NCBI RefSeq assembly: GCF_905404315.1
Contig: NC_066301.1
Location: forward strand, 1,240,001 to 1,304,000
Reading direction: 5' to 3'
Source of the DNA: Leptidea sinapis
Lineage: Eukaryota > Arthropoda > Insecta > Lepidoptera > Pieridae
Length of the DNA: 64,000 bases
Part shown: positions 54,401 through 64,000 of the stretch, piece after piece
Layout: every line of letters starts with the position of its first letter
Numbering within the stretch: position 1 is the first letter of the stretch
The notes under the pieces: generated by a model
Seen by the model: only the letters and a program-made list of their open reading frames with translations
What the model was told of the DNA's origin: nothing
Database searches by the model: none
Program-made: the position numbers and the translations under genes

Positions 54401-55366
54401 GTAAACGGACAAACCAGCCCGTAGTATGAAGGAGTTCTGGGGGTTTTAATTTTTCCCCCACACTTTTTTTTATTTCTCTGATCGGGTGTTATTCATTTTT
54501 AATTTTTTTCTTTATTATTCTAAACACAGCTGTTCCTTCCTAAACCGTAGTAGGTAAACCTTAGGTAAACCGTAGTATAATTGGCTATGTCTTTGTATTT
54601 AATAATAAGTAATTATTTTGTATTAATCTGTTGTCAACCCTTATAAAATAAATAATAATAAAAAATAAAAAATTATGCCTCCGGATAGCCCAGAGACTGA
54701 ATATAACAGCGATGATGTCACTGTTTCACTGTGGTTTCTAGTGAGAGAGTGGTATTTCTTCGGGCGTGCTATTTCGGATGTATCCCTTAGGACGCAATAT
54801 GGCACTACCACTCATATGGTATACATTGTGTGGCCGAGGCATATCGCTTTCCACCAGGTGAACGTGTTGCTCTTCTCATTAACATCTTATCATCAAAAAA
54901 ATTCTTGCATAAAATATTATAACTTTTTTGATTTATAAGAGCATAAGTCAAGATAACGATGTAAAAGGTCAAAGATAAATCTGTGCTAAGTGGAGCGAAT
55001 CATTCAAATCCAGTTTGTGTAAATCACGTCGCTGTCCGTCTGTTCATCATTTACTTTCACCCTCCTATGCACGTTGTTATTTCCACTAATATTCGTCTTA
55101 AAAAGGTTAATTTTCTTGCAATAAATCAAATTGAGTTGGTTATTAGATATTATATTATTAATTTACGAAAAATCAAACAAACTTAAATGTTTTTACGAAT
55201 ATTCTTAGAAGTGTTAAGCTCAATTATTTCTTGTTATGCCATTCATTGAAAAACGAGAGTAGGGCTCACTTGATTATGGTGGCTTATTTAGGAACTCACC
55301 AATCAAATTAAAGTTAGTGGAATTAATATCCGCTTACTTTCACTATAAAATTTGACACGTGAGTCA
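54401..55366. other. No gene recognised
   Basis: AT-rich, with an 87-codon chance frame (54675-54938) of no known type. Confidence 0.45.
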
Positions 55367-58300
55367 AAATATCTTTTTTTTTTTTTTTTTTTTATGGAAT
55401 AGGAGGACAAACGAGCGTACGGGTCACCTGGTGTTAAGTGATCACCGCCGCCCACATTCTCTTGCAACACCAGAGGAATCACAAGAGCGTTGCCGGCCTT
55501 TAAGGAAGGTGTACGCGCTTTTTTTGAAGGTACCCATGTCGTATCGTCCCCGAAACACCGCACAAGGAAGCTCATTCCACAGCTTTGTAGTACGAGGGAG
55601 AAAGCTTCTTGAAAACCGCACTGTGGAGGACCGCCACACATCCAGATGGTGGGGATGATATCCTAACTTGTGGCGTGTCGTGCGATGGTGAAATTCGGCG
55701 GCAGGAATCAGGTTAAACAGCTCTTCGGAACACTCCCCGTGATAAATGCGGTAGAAGACACACAATGAAGCGACGTCTCTACGCAACGCCAAGTGATCCA
55801 GCCGATCACAGAGCACTGAGTCCCCGACAATTCGAGCTGCTCTACGTTGCACGCGGTCAAATGGATCGAGCAGATACTGGGGTGCACCAGACCAGAGATG
55901 ACAGCAATACTCCATGTGTGGCCGGACCTGCGCTTTGTAGAGCGCTAGAATGTGGGCCGGCTTGAAGTATTGCCGTGCTCTATTGATGACGCCCAGCTTC
56001 TTCGAAGCCAATTTGGCTTTGCCCTCCAGATGGCCACGGAATTGGCAATTGCTCGAGATTTCGAGACCCAGTATTCCGATACTAGGCGCGGCTTTAAGAG
56101 AAGTGTTCTCGAAGAGCGGTGATACGACAAATGGGGTTTTTTTAGTGGTAAACGCGCAAACTTGAGTCTTCTGGGGGTTAAATTTGACAAGGTTCAATTT
56201 ACCCCATTCCGCGACCTTCTCGAGAGAGGACTCGATAGAAGACACAAGTTTCTCCCGGCACTGGTCGACGATTTCCCGAGAGAGACCTGCATGGCCCGTG
56301 TATACGGCATCACCAGTGCTGTCATCTGCATAGCAATGCATGTTGGAGGTGTCCAACATATCATTGATATGCAGAAGAAACAGCGTAGGAGATAGCACAC
56401 AGCCTTGGGGCACTCCAGCATTCACGGGCTTCGGGTTTGAGCAATATCCGTCGACAACGACCTGTATGCTACGCCCAGTGAGGAAGCTGGAGGTCCACTT
56501 GCACAAGCTCTCGGGAAGCCCAAATGATGGAAGTTTTGAGAGGAGCGCCTTGTGCCATACACGATCAAAGGCCTTCGCTATATCCAGGCTAACTGCCAGG
56601 CTTTCCCCCTTGCTTTCAATAGCCGCCGCCCATCTATGTGTTAGGTATACCAGAAGATCACCTGCCGACCGTCCATGGCGAAACCCGTACTGTCGGTCGT
56701 TGATCAACTGGTGACCCTCTAGGTATACTAAAAGCTGGTGGCTAATTATGCTCTCCATGATTTTGGAGAGCAGGGAGGTGATAGCAATAGGCCTGTAGTT
56801 CGCCGGATCCGAACTGTCTCCTTTTTTTTGGATCGGATGGACAAGGGCTGACTTCCATGAGTCAGGGACTACGCCTTTGGAATAAGAGTGCCGGAATAAA
56901 CGCGTTAGCACCGGCGTCAACTCAGGGGCACACGTTCTAAGCACGATTGGAGAAATGCCATCCGGCCCGCTCGACTTCCTGACGTCCAACGAAAACAGAG
57001 CTCGCCTAACAGTTTTCTGTGTGAACTGTACTTCAGGCATAGAGCTCTGACACCGCGGGATGGTCGGCGGTGTTTTTCCGTTGTCGTCAAGAGTCGAGTT
57101 GGAGGCGAAAAGAGCGCACAGGAGCTCGGCTTTCTCTTTTGCCGTATGGGCCAGGGTGTCATTCCTCATGTACAACGGCGGCATGGACGGCTGGTTGAAG
57201 TTACCAAGAGCAGCTTTCGACAACGACCAGAACTTGCGTGTTCCGGTCGGGTAACTGGAAAGCTGCTCGCCGATTTTGACGACGTGCTTAGACTTCGCAC
57301 GGGCGATTTGCCGCTTAAAAAATCTGGAGGCACGGTTATATTTCCTCTTAAGAACTTTGCAGTTCGGATCCTTTGTGCCCAGCGCCGCAACCCAAGTTCG
57401 ATACGCCTGTTTTTTGCAGTCAGATGCTGCTTTAACTGACGCATCGAACCAGGGCTGTGATCTGCCACCGATCGGTACTACAGAGCTTGGTATAAAAATA
57501 TCCATGCCCTGCAGTATCACATCGCCTACTGCAATGGCGCAGGCACTAGGATCATCCGAAGAGAAACAAACCCTGCCCCAAGGGTAGGATGCAAAAAAGG
57601 AACGCATCCTATCCCAATCTGCTGACTTGTAGTGCCAAACGCGGCGGGTCGCTGGTGGTCTGCGACGTTGGCGTCGGATAGGCACTACACTCCTGACCAG
57701 GCAATGGTCGGACGTTCCAAGAGGGGCGTCGACAAAGACCTGGTAACCATCGGGATGTGTAGTCAGCAGAAGATCTAATAAGGACGGCATGTGGCTATCC
57801 ACATCCGGGAGCCGCGTTGGCGACTCAACCAATTGGGACAGACCATACGCCAATGCAAAATTATGCACAGATCGCCCTGCGTAGTCTGTGGTACGTGATC
57901 CAAGCCATTCGGCATTGTGCCCGTTGAAATCACCCAAGACCACGATTTCAGCGGAGGGGATCTGTGCAAGCACGACGTCAATTGCAGCTTGAACGCAGCC
58001 CATGAGATGATCGGTTTCTGCGTTACCACTATGGGACCTGTAGACACACGCATAGATACGGACGCGGTCGTCTAAATCTACGCGGAGCCAGAGAGTAGAC
58101 AGGTCCCTACCCTCAAAATTGCCGAGACGGCGACAGCAGATATCCTCCCTTACGTACACACATACCCCGGCATGAGGCAAAAAGTTGTGCTCAATTTTGT
58201 ACCCGGGGTACGTTAAATATGACGTATCGCTAGGTCGAGATATCTGCGTCTCCGTAAGGAAACACAAGGCCGGCTGCGCCGTCTCAAGGTGGTGGTGGAC

Positions 58301-58795
58301 GGCGATTAAATTGGAGTGAATTCCCCTGATATTGCAAAAGTCCACGTTGAGCGTGGAGCGGGGTGCCGTGGTGTTACTGCCTCGTTTGTCCTCGGTCATG
58401 CGCGGTTCTGTGCCCACCCCAGAATACGAAGGGCGGCCCGAGCGAGAGTGCTCGGGGAGGGATTCTCCGGCTCTGGTAGAGCTGGTACCCTCCTGGGGTA
58501 ATATCTTTTTACGGACCGCTCTCATAATTTGTGTGGGGGGGGGGGGGAAGGGATGGCCACCGGTCCTCGACACTAACCTATGCGAAACATAGCGGCACTA
58601 GGCCGCTACTTCACGCCGGTATTCTGTGCGAGTGTGGTAATTAACCCGGACGAGTCTGGCCCGATTGTGCTGACGTCATAAGACGGCAGCGTGACTCTCC
58701 CACTTCTAAAAAGCCCTTAGTCGCCTCTTACGACACCCATGGGCCTGGGACTCCCCTATTCTTTTTACGCCCCGGAGAAAGTACAGGGCGACAGG
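55367..58795 (-). mobile_element. LINE-B copy 2, apparently full length
   Basis: Minus strand. The poly-A tail is the T run at about 55373-55393. The 5' region (58574-58795) contains 'cttagtcgcctcttacgacaccca', a sequence familiar from 5' ends of lepidopteran LINEs. It reaches 'acgccccggagaaagtacagggcgacaggt' next to the errantivirus LTR, so the exact 5' end is uncertain. The coding frame is complete and both enzymes keep their motifs. No separate ORF1 was seen. Confidence 0.9.
55442..58573 (-). CDS. LINE-B ORF: AP-endonuclease plus reverse transcriptase
   Basis: A 1043-codon frame without a stop. The listed start is GTG (58573); the first ATG lies about 26 codons in ('MRAVRKKILPQEG'), and a TAG stands in frame upstream near 58595. 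Endonuclease (about residues 75-300): 'FCNIRGIHSN', 'FLTETQ', 'VYRSHSG', 'VLGDFNGHN' and 'GTSDHCLVRS', giving all catalytic positions. RT (about 500-760): 'NYRPIAITSLLSKIMESII', 'GFRHGRSAGD', motif A 'SLDIAKAFDRVWH', motif B 'GVPQGCVLSPTLF', motif C 'CYADDST' (YADD at 56321-56332). C-terminus: 'LGLEISSNCQFRGHLEGKAKLASKKLGV', 'PHMEYCCHLWSG', 'FDRVQRRAARIV'. Nicks chromosomal DNA and primes cDNA at the nick. CR1/Jockey-type layout; clade not certain. Confidence 0.93.
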   Translation of the reverse strand: MSRTGGHPFPPPPTQIMRAVRKKILPQEGTSSTRAGESLPEHSRSGRPSYSGVGTEPRMTEDKRGSNTTAPRSTLNVDFCNIRGIHSNLIAVHHHLETAQPALCFLTETQISRPSDTSYLTYPGYKIEHNFLPHAGVCVYVREDICCRRLGNFEGRDLSTLWLRVDLDDRVRIYACVYRSHSGNAETDHLMGCVQAAIDVVLAQIPSAEIVVLGDFNGHNAEWLGSRTTDYAGRSVHNFALAYGLSQLVESPTRLPDVDSHMPSLLDLLLTTHPDGYQVFVDAPLGTSDHCLVRSVVPIRRQRRRPPATRRVWHYKSADWDRMRSFFASYPWGRVCFSSDDPSACAIAVGDVILQGMDIFIPSSVVPIGGRSQPWFDASVKAASDCKKQAYRTWVAALGTKDPNCKVLKRKYNRASRFFKRQIARAKSKHVVKIGEQLSSYPTGTRKFWSLSKAALGNFNQPSMPPLYMRNDTLAHTAKEKAELLCALFASNSTLDDNGKTPPTIPRCQSSMPEVQFTQKTVRRALFSLDVRKSSGPDGISPIVLRTCAPELTPVLTRLFRHSYSKGVVPDSWKSALVHPIQKKGDSSDPANYRPIAITSLLSKIMESIISHQLLVYLEGHQLINDRQYGFRHGRSAGDLLVYLTHRWAAAIESKGESLAVSLDIAKAFDRVWHKALLSKLPSFGLPESLCKWTSSFLTGRSIQVVVDGYCSNPKPVNAGVPQGCVLSPTLFLLHINDMLDTSNMHCYADDSTGDAVYTGHAGLSREIVDQCREKLVSSIESSLEKVAEWGKLNLVKFNPQKTQVCAFTTKKTPFVVSPLFENTSLKAAPSIGILGLEISSNCQFRGHLEGKAKLASKKLGVINRARQYFKPAHILALYKAQVRPHMEYCCHLWSGAPQYLLDPFDRVQRRAARIVGDSVLCDRLDHLALRRDVASLCVFYRIYHGECSEELFNLIPAAEFHHRTTRHKLGYHPHHLDVWRSSTVRFSRSFLPRTTKLWNELPCAVFRGRYDMGTFKKSAYTFLKGRQRSCDSSGVARECGRR

Positions 58796-59213
58796 TATCT
58801 GATTTTAAGATATTTAAAAAAAAATACTTTATTTAATAATTACAAAATTCTTATCTTACTTTAACAAATTACTTTACTTAAGCTAGGGTAATATGAATGA
58901 TGCTCCTTGCCAATGCTTCTGTATATATACTGTGGTGCGGTACTGCAGCGCGGGAAGAGGGTTACCCTTGCGTAGGATGTTGTTGAATACCAATACCCAA
59001 TATTACATCATTGTGTTCCATTAATGAGTTCATTGTGACATTCCTTCATAATGTTCTTTTTATGAGTTCATTGTTTAATAAATTCGTTCTTCGAAGTCCA
59101 GGTTGTTGATATAACTGCTTCCTCTGTCTGACCTTTATGTCTATAAGGTCTTGTTATATTGTTATCTTTATGTTGCTTCTTAAAATGAACTCGAAGGTTC
59201 TGGGTGGCTTGAC
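58796..59213 (-). repeat. Probable 3' LTR of the errantivirus-like element
   Basis: On the minus strand it would begin 'agtcaagccaccc' directly after the polypurine tract. It has a TATA-like TATATATA (58921-58930) and an AATAAA (near 58827-58833). The end near 58800 is not fixed because only one LTR is visible and it abuts LINE-B. Confidence 0.6.
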
Positions 59214-59226
59214 TATCCCCCTCCAA
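59214..59226 (-). other. Polypurine tract of the errantivirus-like element
   Basis: Minus strand reads GGAGGGGGAT, just upstream of the LTR and downstream of env, as expected for plus-strand priming. Confidence 0.7.
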
Positions 59227-59264
59227 ATTTGAAGTCCATGGTTTTGAACAAACCTTGGATCTGA

Positions 59265-60720
59265 AGAATTTAACAAGTACAACAATAATTATGATGATGG
59301 TTATACTTGTTATCCAACTGTACTGATTATTTCGTGTTGTGTATTTTCACTAAAAGACTGTATTTTTTTTAGCTGTTTTAATTTAGATTTTATTTCTGAA
59401 GCATCATATGTTAATTCTATTTCAGAAAATGCTTCAACTTTTTGTGTTTCAATGTTAGCAATGATAATTTTCTCATTTGTTTCCTTTGTCTGAAAAAGTT
59501 TCATTCCAGCCACTTTTAACTCACAATATTCTCCATATAAAATGTTCGATTCTTTTGACCACAAGGTTTCTTGACGATTATAACACTTAACACTCACTTC
59601 AGTAGTTTTATTAAAGTACATATATATTGCTTTTGGTGATATTTGGGATATCTGTTCCAAAAGACCTTTTATAGAAACCGTCTGACATTTGTCACTTTCC
59701 ATTTTATATAATATTTCCGTTTCACAAGTTTTCGTTTCTACTAAGCTTCCTTTATATATTAAATTATTAAGGTCCAAGCAGTCATTAATTTCATAGATTT
59801 CTTCATCGTTATATGCTAGAGTTACTTTTCGCATTATAGGATAGGAACAGGAGAAGTTGTTATGTATAATAGGTACAATTTTTCGTGGCTTATAAACTTT
59901 TCTTTTAACTAAAGGTATATTTATTATAAAATACACTACTTCATTTATTATCTTACTATCAACTGTTATAATTGGCTCTATATCATTAATATTATTTGAA
60001 ATAACTATTTCCTTAGGTATATTAAGTAATGTTTCTTCTAAGATATGGGATTGGAGTATACTATAGTGATACATTTTATGTTCAGCAAAAGTAATGGCTG
60101 TTGTTAACCTTTCAGCCACATCTTGTAATGTTTGCGCTTGTAACAATAATGCTATAGCGACATTTTGTTGAGTTTTATTATTAAATACACCAAGAAACTG
60201 ACTATTAATTTCTTTTTGTATTTTTGTTATGTTTGCAATCTGTTTATTACATTCTTCTAAAGTTTCATCTGTTATAGATATTTGCTTATTATAAGCTACT
60301 CTTAAAGTTTCCAGATCTTTTTGTACATTATCTAAATCATTTTGATCTAAATTTCCAGTAATTGATTTAATAACTGATCCTAATCCATTTATAAGACCTC
60401 TCTTTACACGGCTCTTACTTTGAATATTTAAATGCTTACATATTTCCTTTACATGTTCTAAAATAATATTTATTCTTTGATATATATGTTTATAATCTTC
60501 AGACTTAAATCTAGCAACAGCATATTTTGTTGAACTCTGTATACTATCTAAACTATACTTTATAGGTTTAATATCTAATTTATGAATAATTGTCCACCCT
60601 CCTTCTATTATACGAGTAGGCTTTAGTTCAACTAATATTAAGTTTTCAGTTGGTGTTAATTTTCTGAACTTGAATGCAATGACACAGATGATTCTGAAAC
60701 AATTATGAGTTCTTCTACAT
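59265..60720 (-). pseudogene. env: Env-like glycoprotein (baculovirus F-like), frameshifted before its membrane anchor
   Basis: In the family this protein mediates membrane fusion; it resembles the baculovirus F group. The frame is open from before 60656 (overlapping the end of pol) to a TAA near 59312, about 460 codons, with no ATG near the start, which fits expression from a spliced RNA. A basic R-V-K-R site (60399-60410) is followed by a G-rich 'GLINGLGSVIKSITG' segment like the fusion peptide of this family. Coiled-coil-like sequence follows. The hydrophobic anchor (about 59265-59310, rich in Ile and Val) lies in a different frame from the ectodomain, so a small indel near 59310-59350 detaches it. 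The copy should not yield an anchored protein. Confidence 0.8.
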
Positions 60721-63700
60721 GATATATTCTTCCATTGTTTAATTTATATTTATTATGTGGTTCTATACTGACAATTTGGTATGGACCCAAAAATCTTGGT
60801 TTAGTTTTATGTCGTTCTGCCATACTATTCTTTAAATAAGCTGATTCACCTATATTTAATGTTTTAGGATGCTTTATTTGTTTATTTATCCTATTGTTTC
60901 TAGTCTCCTTTTGTTTTTTTAATATATCATGAACATTCTTATTTAGATCTCTAACAAAATCGCGATGTTGCGCTGTGTATCTTTGTATAGCTACTCTTAA
61001 ATTATCAAAACTACGCAACTTAGGTTTCCTACCAAAATGTACCTCAAAAGGCGTCATATTTATGGCGGTATGCATTGTATTATTATATGAATGGGTAATA
61101 AAACTAATCTTTTGATTTTGGTCCAATTCTGAGTCTCTTTGAAGACGATATAATTCTTGTATAGTATTATGCAAACGTTCTACATCTGAATTTGATCTGT
61201 GATGTTGAGGTGAAGTCGTATGATTTCTTATATTATAGGTTTTAAAAACTTCTTGAATAATTTCACTTCAAAAGGATTGTTCTCCATCATGAACAATTTT
61301 ATTTGGTGCTCCTATTAAAGCAAAGATTTCACATAAGGTATCATAGACTCTACTTTTTTCAGATGGTTTGACTATAGCGTATATAGAAAATTTATCTATA
61401 ATAGTTAAGTACTATTGTCTTTCTAAAGACATGAAATCAATGTGCCATGCGTCCATAGGTTCGTAAGGTGTCTCTGTTTCCGTTGATAATGTATTATGAG
61501 GGTGTCTGTTATATTTTTCCTTTTTACAAGTTTCACAATTAACTATGTATTTTTTAATTTGCTTTCGCATGTTTTCCCAATAATATTTATCTCGTAACTG
61601 CTTTTAAACGCTTTCAATTCCAGCGTGCCTATTATCTAACAAATGTTATTCTTTTATTAATTTATATTGCTCTTCCCTATTATCTATTTCAACTAACGTT
61701 TTTGTATATCTAACGGGTTTAAACTTAGTCTGATCAAAATATTTTCTATAGACTTCCGAAATTTTACAATATAACTCATCATTTGGAATAATAAAAGCAT
61801 ATTTTTCTTTATTTAAATATTCTAACATATATTCTCTAATGGAATCTTCCTGATCAATAGGTGGAATATAAAAATACCACATACCTTTTTCGTACTTCGC
61901 GTTCTTATAAGGAGCTAACTCAAAAACAACACGTCTTAGTCGTTTGGGTGGATAACTGTTTATGATGCGTATACCTTGATCGCTGTCTTGTTGACAAAAG
62001 TGTACTGTGCTGCACAATGAGGCATTGTTCGACATCTAAGAATTGCTTCCTGTGTTTATAGGTGTCATGTTGTCACTTGTTGGAATGCTATCCAATGACA
62101 TGTGCTCACCACATTGAGCTTGTATTGAGTCACAACTTGTATGATGCAGTTGAATTCTACTCAAGGCATCAGCCACATGGTTTTCTTTACCCTTTACGTG
62201 TTCTATTTTATAATCATACTCTTGTAGTTTTAGTTTCCATCTAGTAAGTCTTTGATTTGGCTCTTTTAATTTTGATAACCATATTAATGCTTTGTGATCA
62301 GTTCTTAATATAAATTTTCTATCGTAGATGTATGGTCTGAACTGAGTCAATGCCCATAAGATACCTAATAATTCTTTTTCTGTAGTATTATATTTCTGTT
62401 CAGTGTCACTCAGTGTTCTAGATGCATAAGCTATAGGATGATTTTCCTGACTTATTATTGCACCTAATGCCTATATCTGAGGCATCAGTAGTGACTACGA
62501 ATGTTTTATTAAAATCGGGAAATGCTAATATTGGGGCGTTACTTAATAAATGTTTGCATGTCTCAAACGCTTCTATATATATTTTATTTTTAATGTCTAT
62601 GGTTGCATTCTTTTTAGTCGCTTCTGTGGTTTTACAATTTTACTAAAGTTTGGTACAAATTTTCTATAATAACCAATTAATCCTAAGAAACCTCTTATTT
62701 CTTTTAATGTTTTAGGGATAAGAAATTTTTGAATAGCTTCCAGTTTTGATTGGTTAGGTTTTAAACCGTCTTTATTTAAAACATGACCGAGAAATTCTAT
62801 TTCTGCTCTTCGTAACGCTTCAAAAACTTGTTGGCATTTATTTATGTGTTCTTGCTTAGATTTTGAATAGATAATTATATCATCAAAATATACTAAACAT
62901 ATATTTTGGGAAATTTCAGTTTTTAACACGTTGTTCATCATGCGTTGGAAAGTTGCGGGAGCGTTCTTTAAACCGAAAGGCATGCTTAAGAATTCATAAT
63001 GACCGTTAGGTGTACTGAATGCTGTTCTTTCTATGGAGTTATTATCCATTAAAATTTGATGGTATCCGGAAGTAAGGTCTAAAGTACTAAAATAATTAAT
63101 ACCTTGTAATTTAGAAAATAATTCTTCAATATTTGGTAAAGGAAATTTATCTGACTTGGTTCTTTCATTTAACCTACGATAATTAATAACCATATGCCAT
63201 TTCTTAATATCTGATTGATCCATCTTCTTTGGAACAATATGAACTGGGGATGACCAAGGGGATTCCGTAGGTCGAATTATATTTTCATTTAATAATTTAT
63301 TAATTTGTTTATTAACTTCTTCTTGCTGTATTTGTGGTAATCTAAAGGGTCTTTGGTAAATAGGTTCTTCGTCAACTAAATTAATTTTATGTTTTATAGA
63401 CGTAGTCGCACTATTGGTAACATCTTCTGTGAAAAGGTCTCTGTAAGTTTCACATAGATCTTTAATATTAAGAGAGTCCTCATCTGTCGTGTGGTATTTT
63501 AAGATTTCGTTGTTTGGTAACAGCAACTTTCGCTCGTTTAAATCAATTTTTGCTTCTATTTGTTCAATCATATCGGTATCCATTAAAATGTCATATTTGT
63601 TACTAAAATTGTAAATATAAAATTTCATAGGAGTATTTCCAGGTCCAAAATATTTTGTCCAATATGGGGTTTCTACTAAACCGTCATGGTGTTTTGTTCC

Positions 63701-63867
63701 GTGTGACGTTCTAACTGTAAACTTTTCAGGTTTATAATATCCTGAAAAATATTGAGCGGCTTCTGTACTACTAAATGATCTTTGGCTTCCCGTATCTATT
63801 AGAATTTTTAATTTAGGATCTTCCGTTTCAAAATAAGGTAAATACGACGTAACATGATTGAACTCTA
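60656..63867 (-). pseudogene. pol: Errantivirus-like pol: protease, RT, RNase H, integrase, several breaks
   Basis: Protease 'ILIDTGSQRSF' lies near 63790-63825, open into the RT frame (62597-63628). RT: 'PTESPWSSPVHIVPKK', 'FSTLDLTSGYHQI', 'GLKNAPATFQRMMN' and 'YFDDIIIY' (about 62870-62890). Between 'VFEALRRAEI' and 'EFLGHVL' about 15 residues usual in the family are missing (near 62805). RNase H starts after shifts (62460-62640) and ends 'VADALSRI' (62036-62350). A single in-frame TAG at 62036-62038 precedes the next segment. The integrase zinc finger ('RHAGIES', 'NCETCKK') and core (61175-61645) carry stops; the C-terminal part (60656-61174) has 'RSNSDVERLH' just upstream and 'FLGPYQIVSI', the GPY/F-like motif. 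Not functional. Confidence 0.85.
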
Positions 63868-64000
63868 TGATTCTTTTTCTTGCTTGGGTAGCTCTTGAAA
63901 ATTTGTTTGGGTTTCATTTTCAATTTCGTTTTCTTCACAATATTGACTATATTCATGTGGGTATTGAAAATATTGTTCGTCGTTTAATTCTGTTTCATCC
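63865..64000 (-). pseudogene. gag: C-terminal end of errantivirus-like gag (partial)
   Basis: An acidic, Gln/Tyr-rich frame ('ENEIENETQTNFQ', 'PKQEKES') enters from the right edge and stops at TAG 63865-63867. Pol continues in another frame across an A-rich stretch (AAGAAAAAGAAT), a plausible frameshift region. No zinc knuckle is seen, as is usual for errantivirus gag. Only the last 45 or so codons are visible, so intactness cannot be judged. Confidence 0.6.

Larger units (their letters stand above)
58796..64000 (-). mobile_element. Errantivirus-like Ty3/gypsy element with env, 3' part
   Basis: Minus strand, running off the right edge. Order from the edge: end of gag, protease, RT, RNase H, integrase, env, polypurine tract, 3' LTR. 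An env with a furin site and fusion-peptide-like segment is the mark of insect errantiviruses (gypsy, TED and relatives). Decayed: several stops, frameshifts and a small RT deletion. The 5' LTR lies outside the window, so LTR identity and age cannot be judged. Confidence 0.88.

Noticed and set aside
54675..54938. 87-codon frame as a small gene
   Set aside because: No recognisable domain, and it ends in AT-rich low-complexity codons.
1..64000. Host protein-coding genes, rRNA or symbiont DNA
   Set aside because: No conserved host exon, rRNA block or bacterial-style gene cluster was recognised; introns of a long gene cannot be excluded without splice or RNA data.

Overview
The window looks like gene-poor, repeat-packed nuclear DNA of an insect, most likely a moth or butterfly. 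Evidence: AT-rich unique sequence, no recognisable host gene, and many transposable elements of kinds and terminal sequences familiar from Lepidoptera (AACCGACTTC/GAAGTCGGTT-ended repeats, a poly-A LINE family ending 'cctattccat-An', a tRNA-Trp-primed CsRn1/Kabuki-type Ty3/gypsy element, piggyBac, mariner, an errantivirus). No bacterial, organellar, rRNA or CRISPR sequence was seen. Everything was read by eye, so family names below clade level are inferences.

Layout. 1-2.2 kb: short repeats (a tandem array with a tight palindrome, an AACCGACTTC-ended element, a 131-bp MITE). 2.8-11.6 kb: a decayed LINE (here LINE-A) with a young, apparently intact LTR retrotransposon (5570-10575; LTRs identical by eye, 4-bp target duplication ATAC) inserted exactly in its reverse-transcriptase FADD motif. 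12.1-13.1 kb: mariner relic. 13.9-14.2 kb: 63-bp minisatellite that stays open in three frames. 17.6-18.0 kb: possible gag remnant. 19.8-21.1 kb: nearly full-length mariner with broken transposase. 21.3-24.6 kb: minus-strand copy of a second LINE family (LINE-B). 24.6-31.7 kb: mostly unassigned, with a 30-bp-arm perfect palindrome, a LINE-B tail and a transposase-like C-terminus. 31.7-34 kb: diverged LINE-B copy. 36.7-38.0 kb: internally deleted piggyBac. 38-43 kb: mostly unassigned. 43.1-48.2 kb: two pieces of a third LINE type (LINE-C), one with ORF1 fused in frame to ORF2. 48.7-50.7 kb: tRNA-like SINE head, nested palindromes, DDE transposon relic, RTE-like relic. 52.2-54.4 kb: LINE tails. 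55.4-58.8 kb: the best LINE-B copy, with a 1043-codon uninterrupted ORF. 58.8-64 kb: minus-strand errantivirus with env, pol and the end of gag, decayed and running off the window.

How the parts relate. No operons or host pathways are visible. The informative features are insertion order and mechanism: the CsRn1-type element carries a tRNA-Trp primer site, gag with a CHCC box, a canonical -1 slippery site, complete pol and a polypurine tract. LINE-B is present as one apparently coding copy plus many dead fragments, so it may have been active recently. Several perfect palindromes with 2-4 nt spacers, and TA microsatellites sitting on transposon borders, suggest repeated fold-back or template-switch events in this region.
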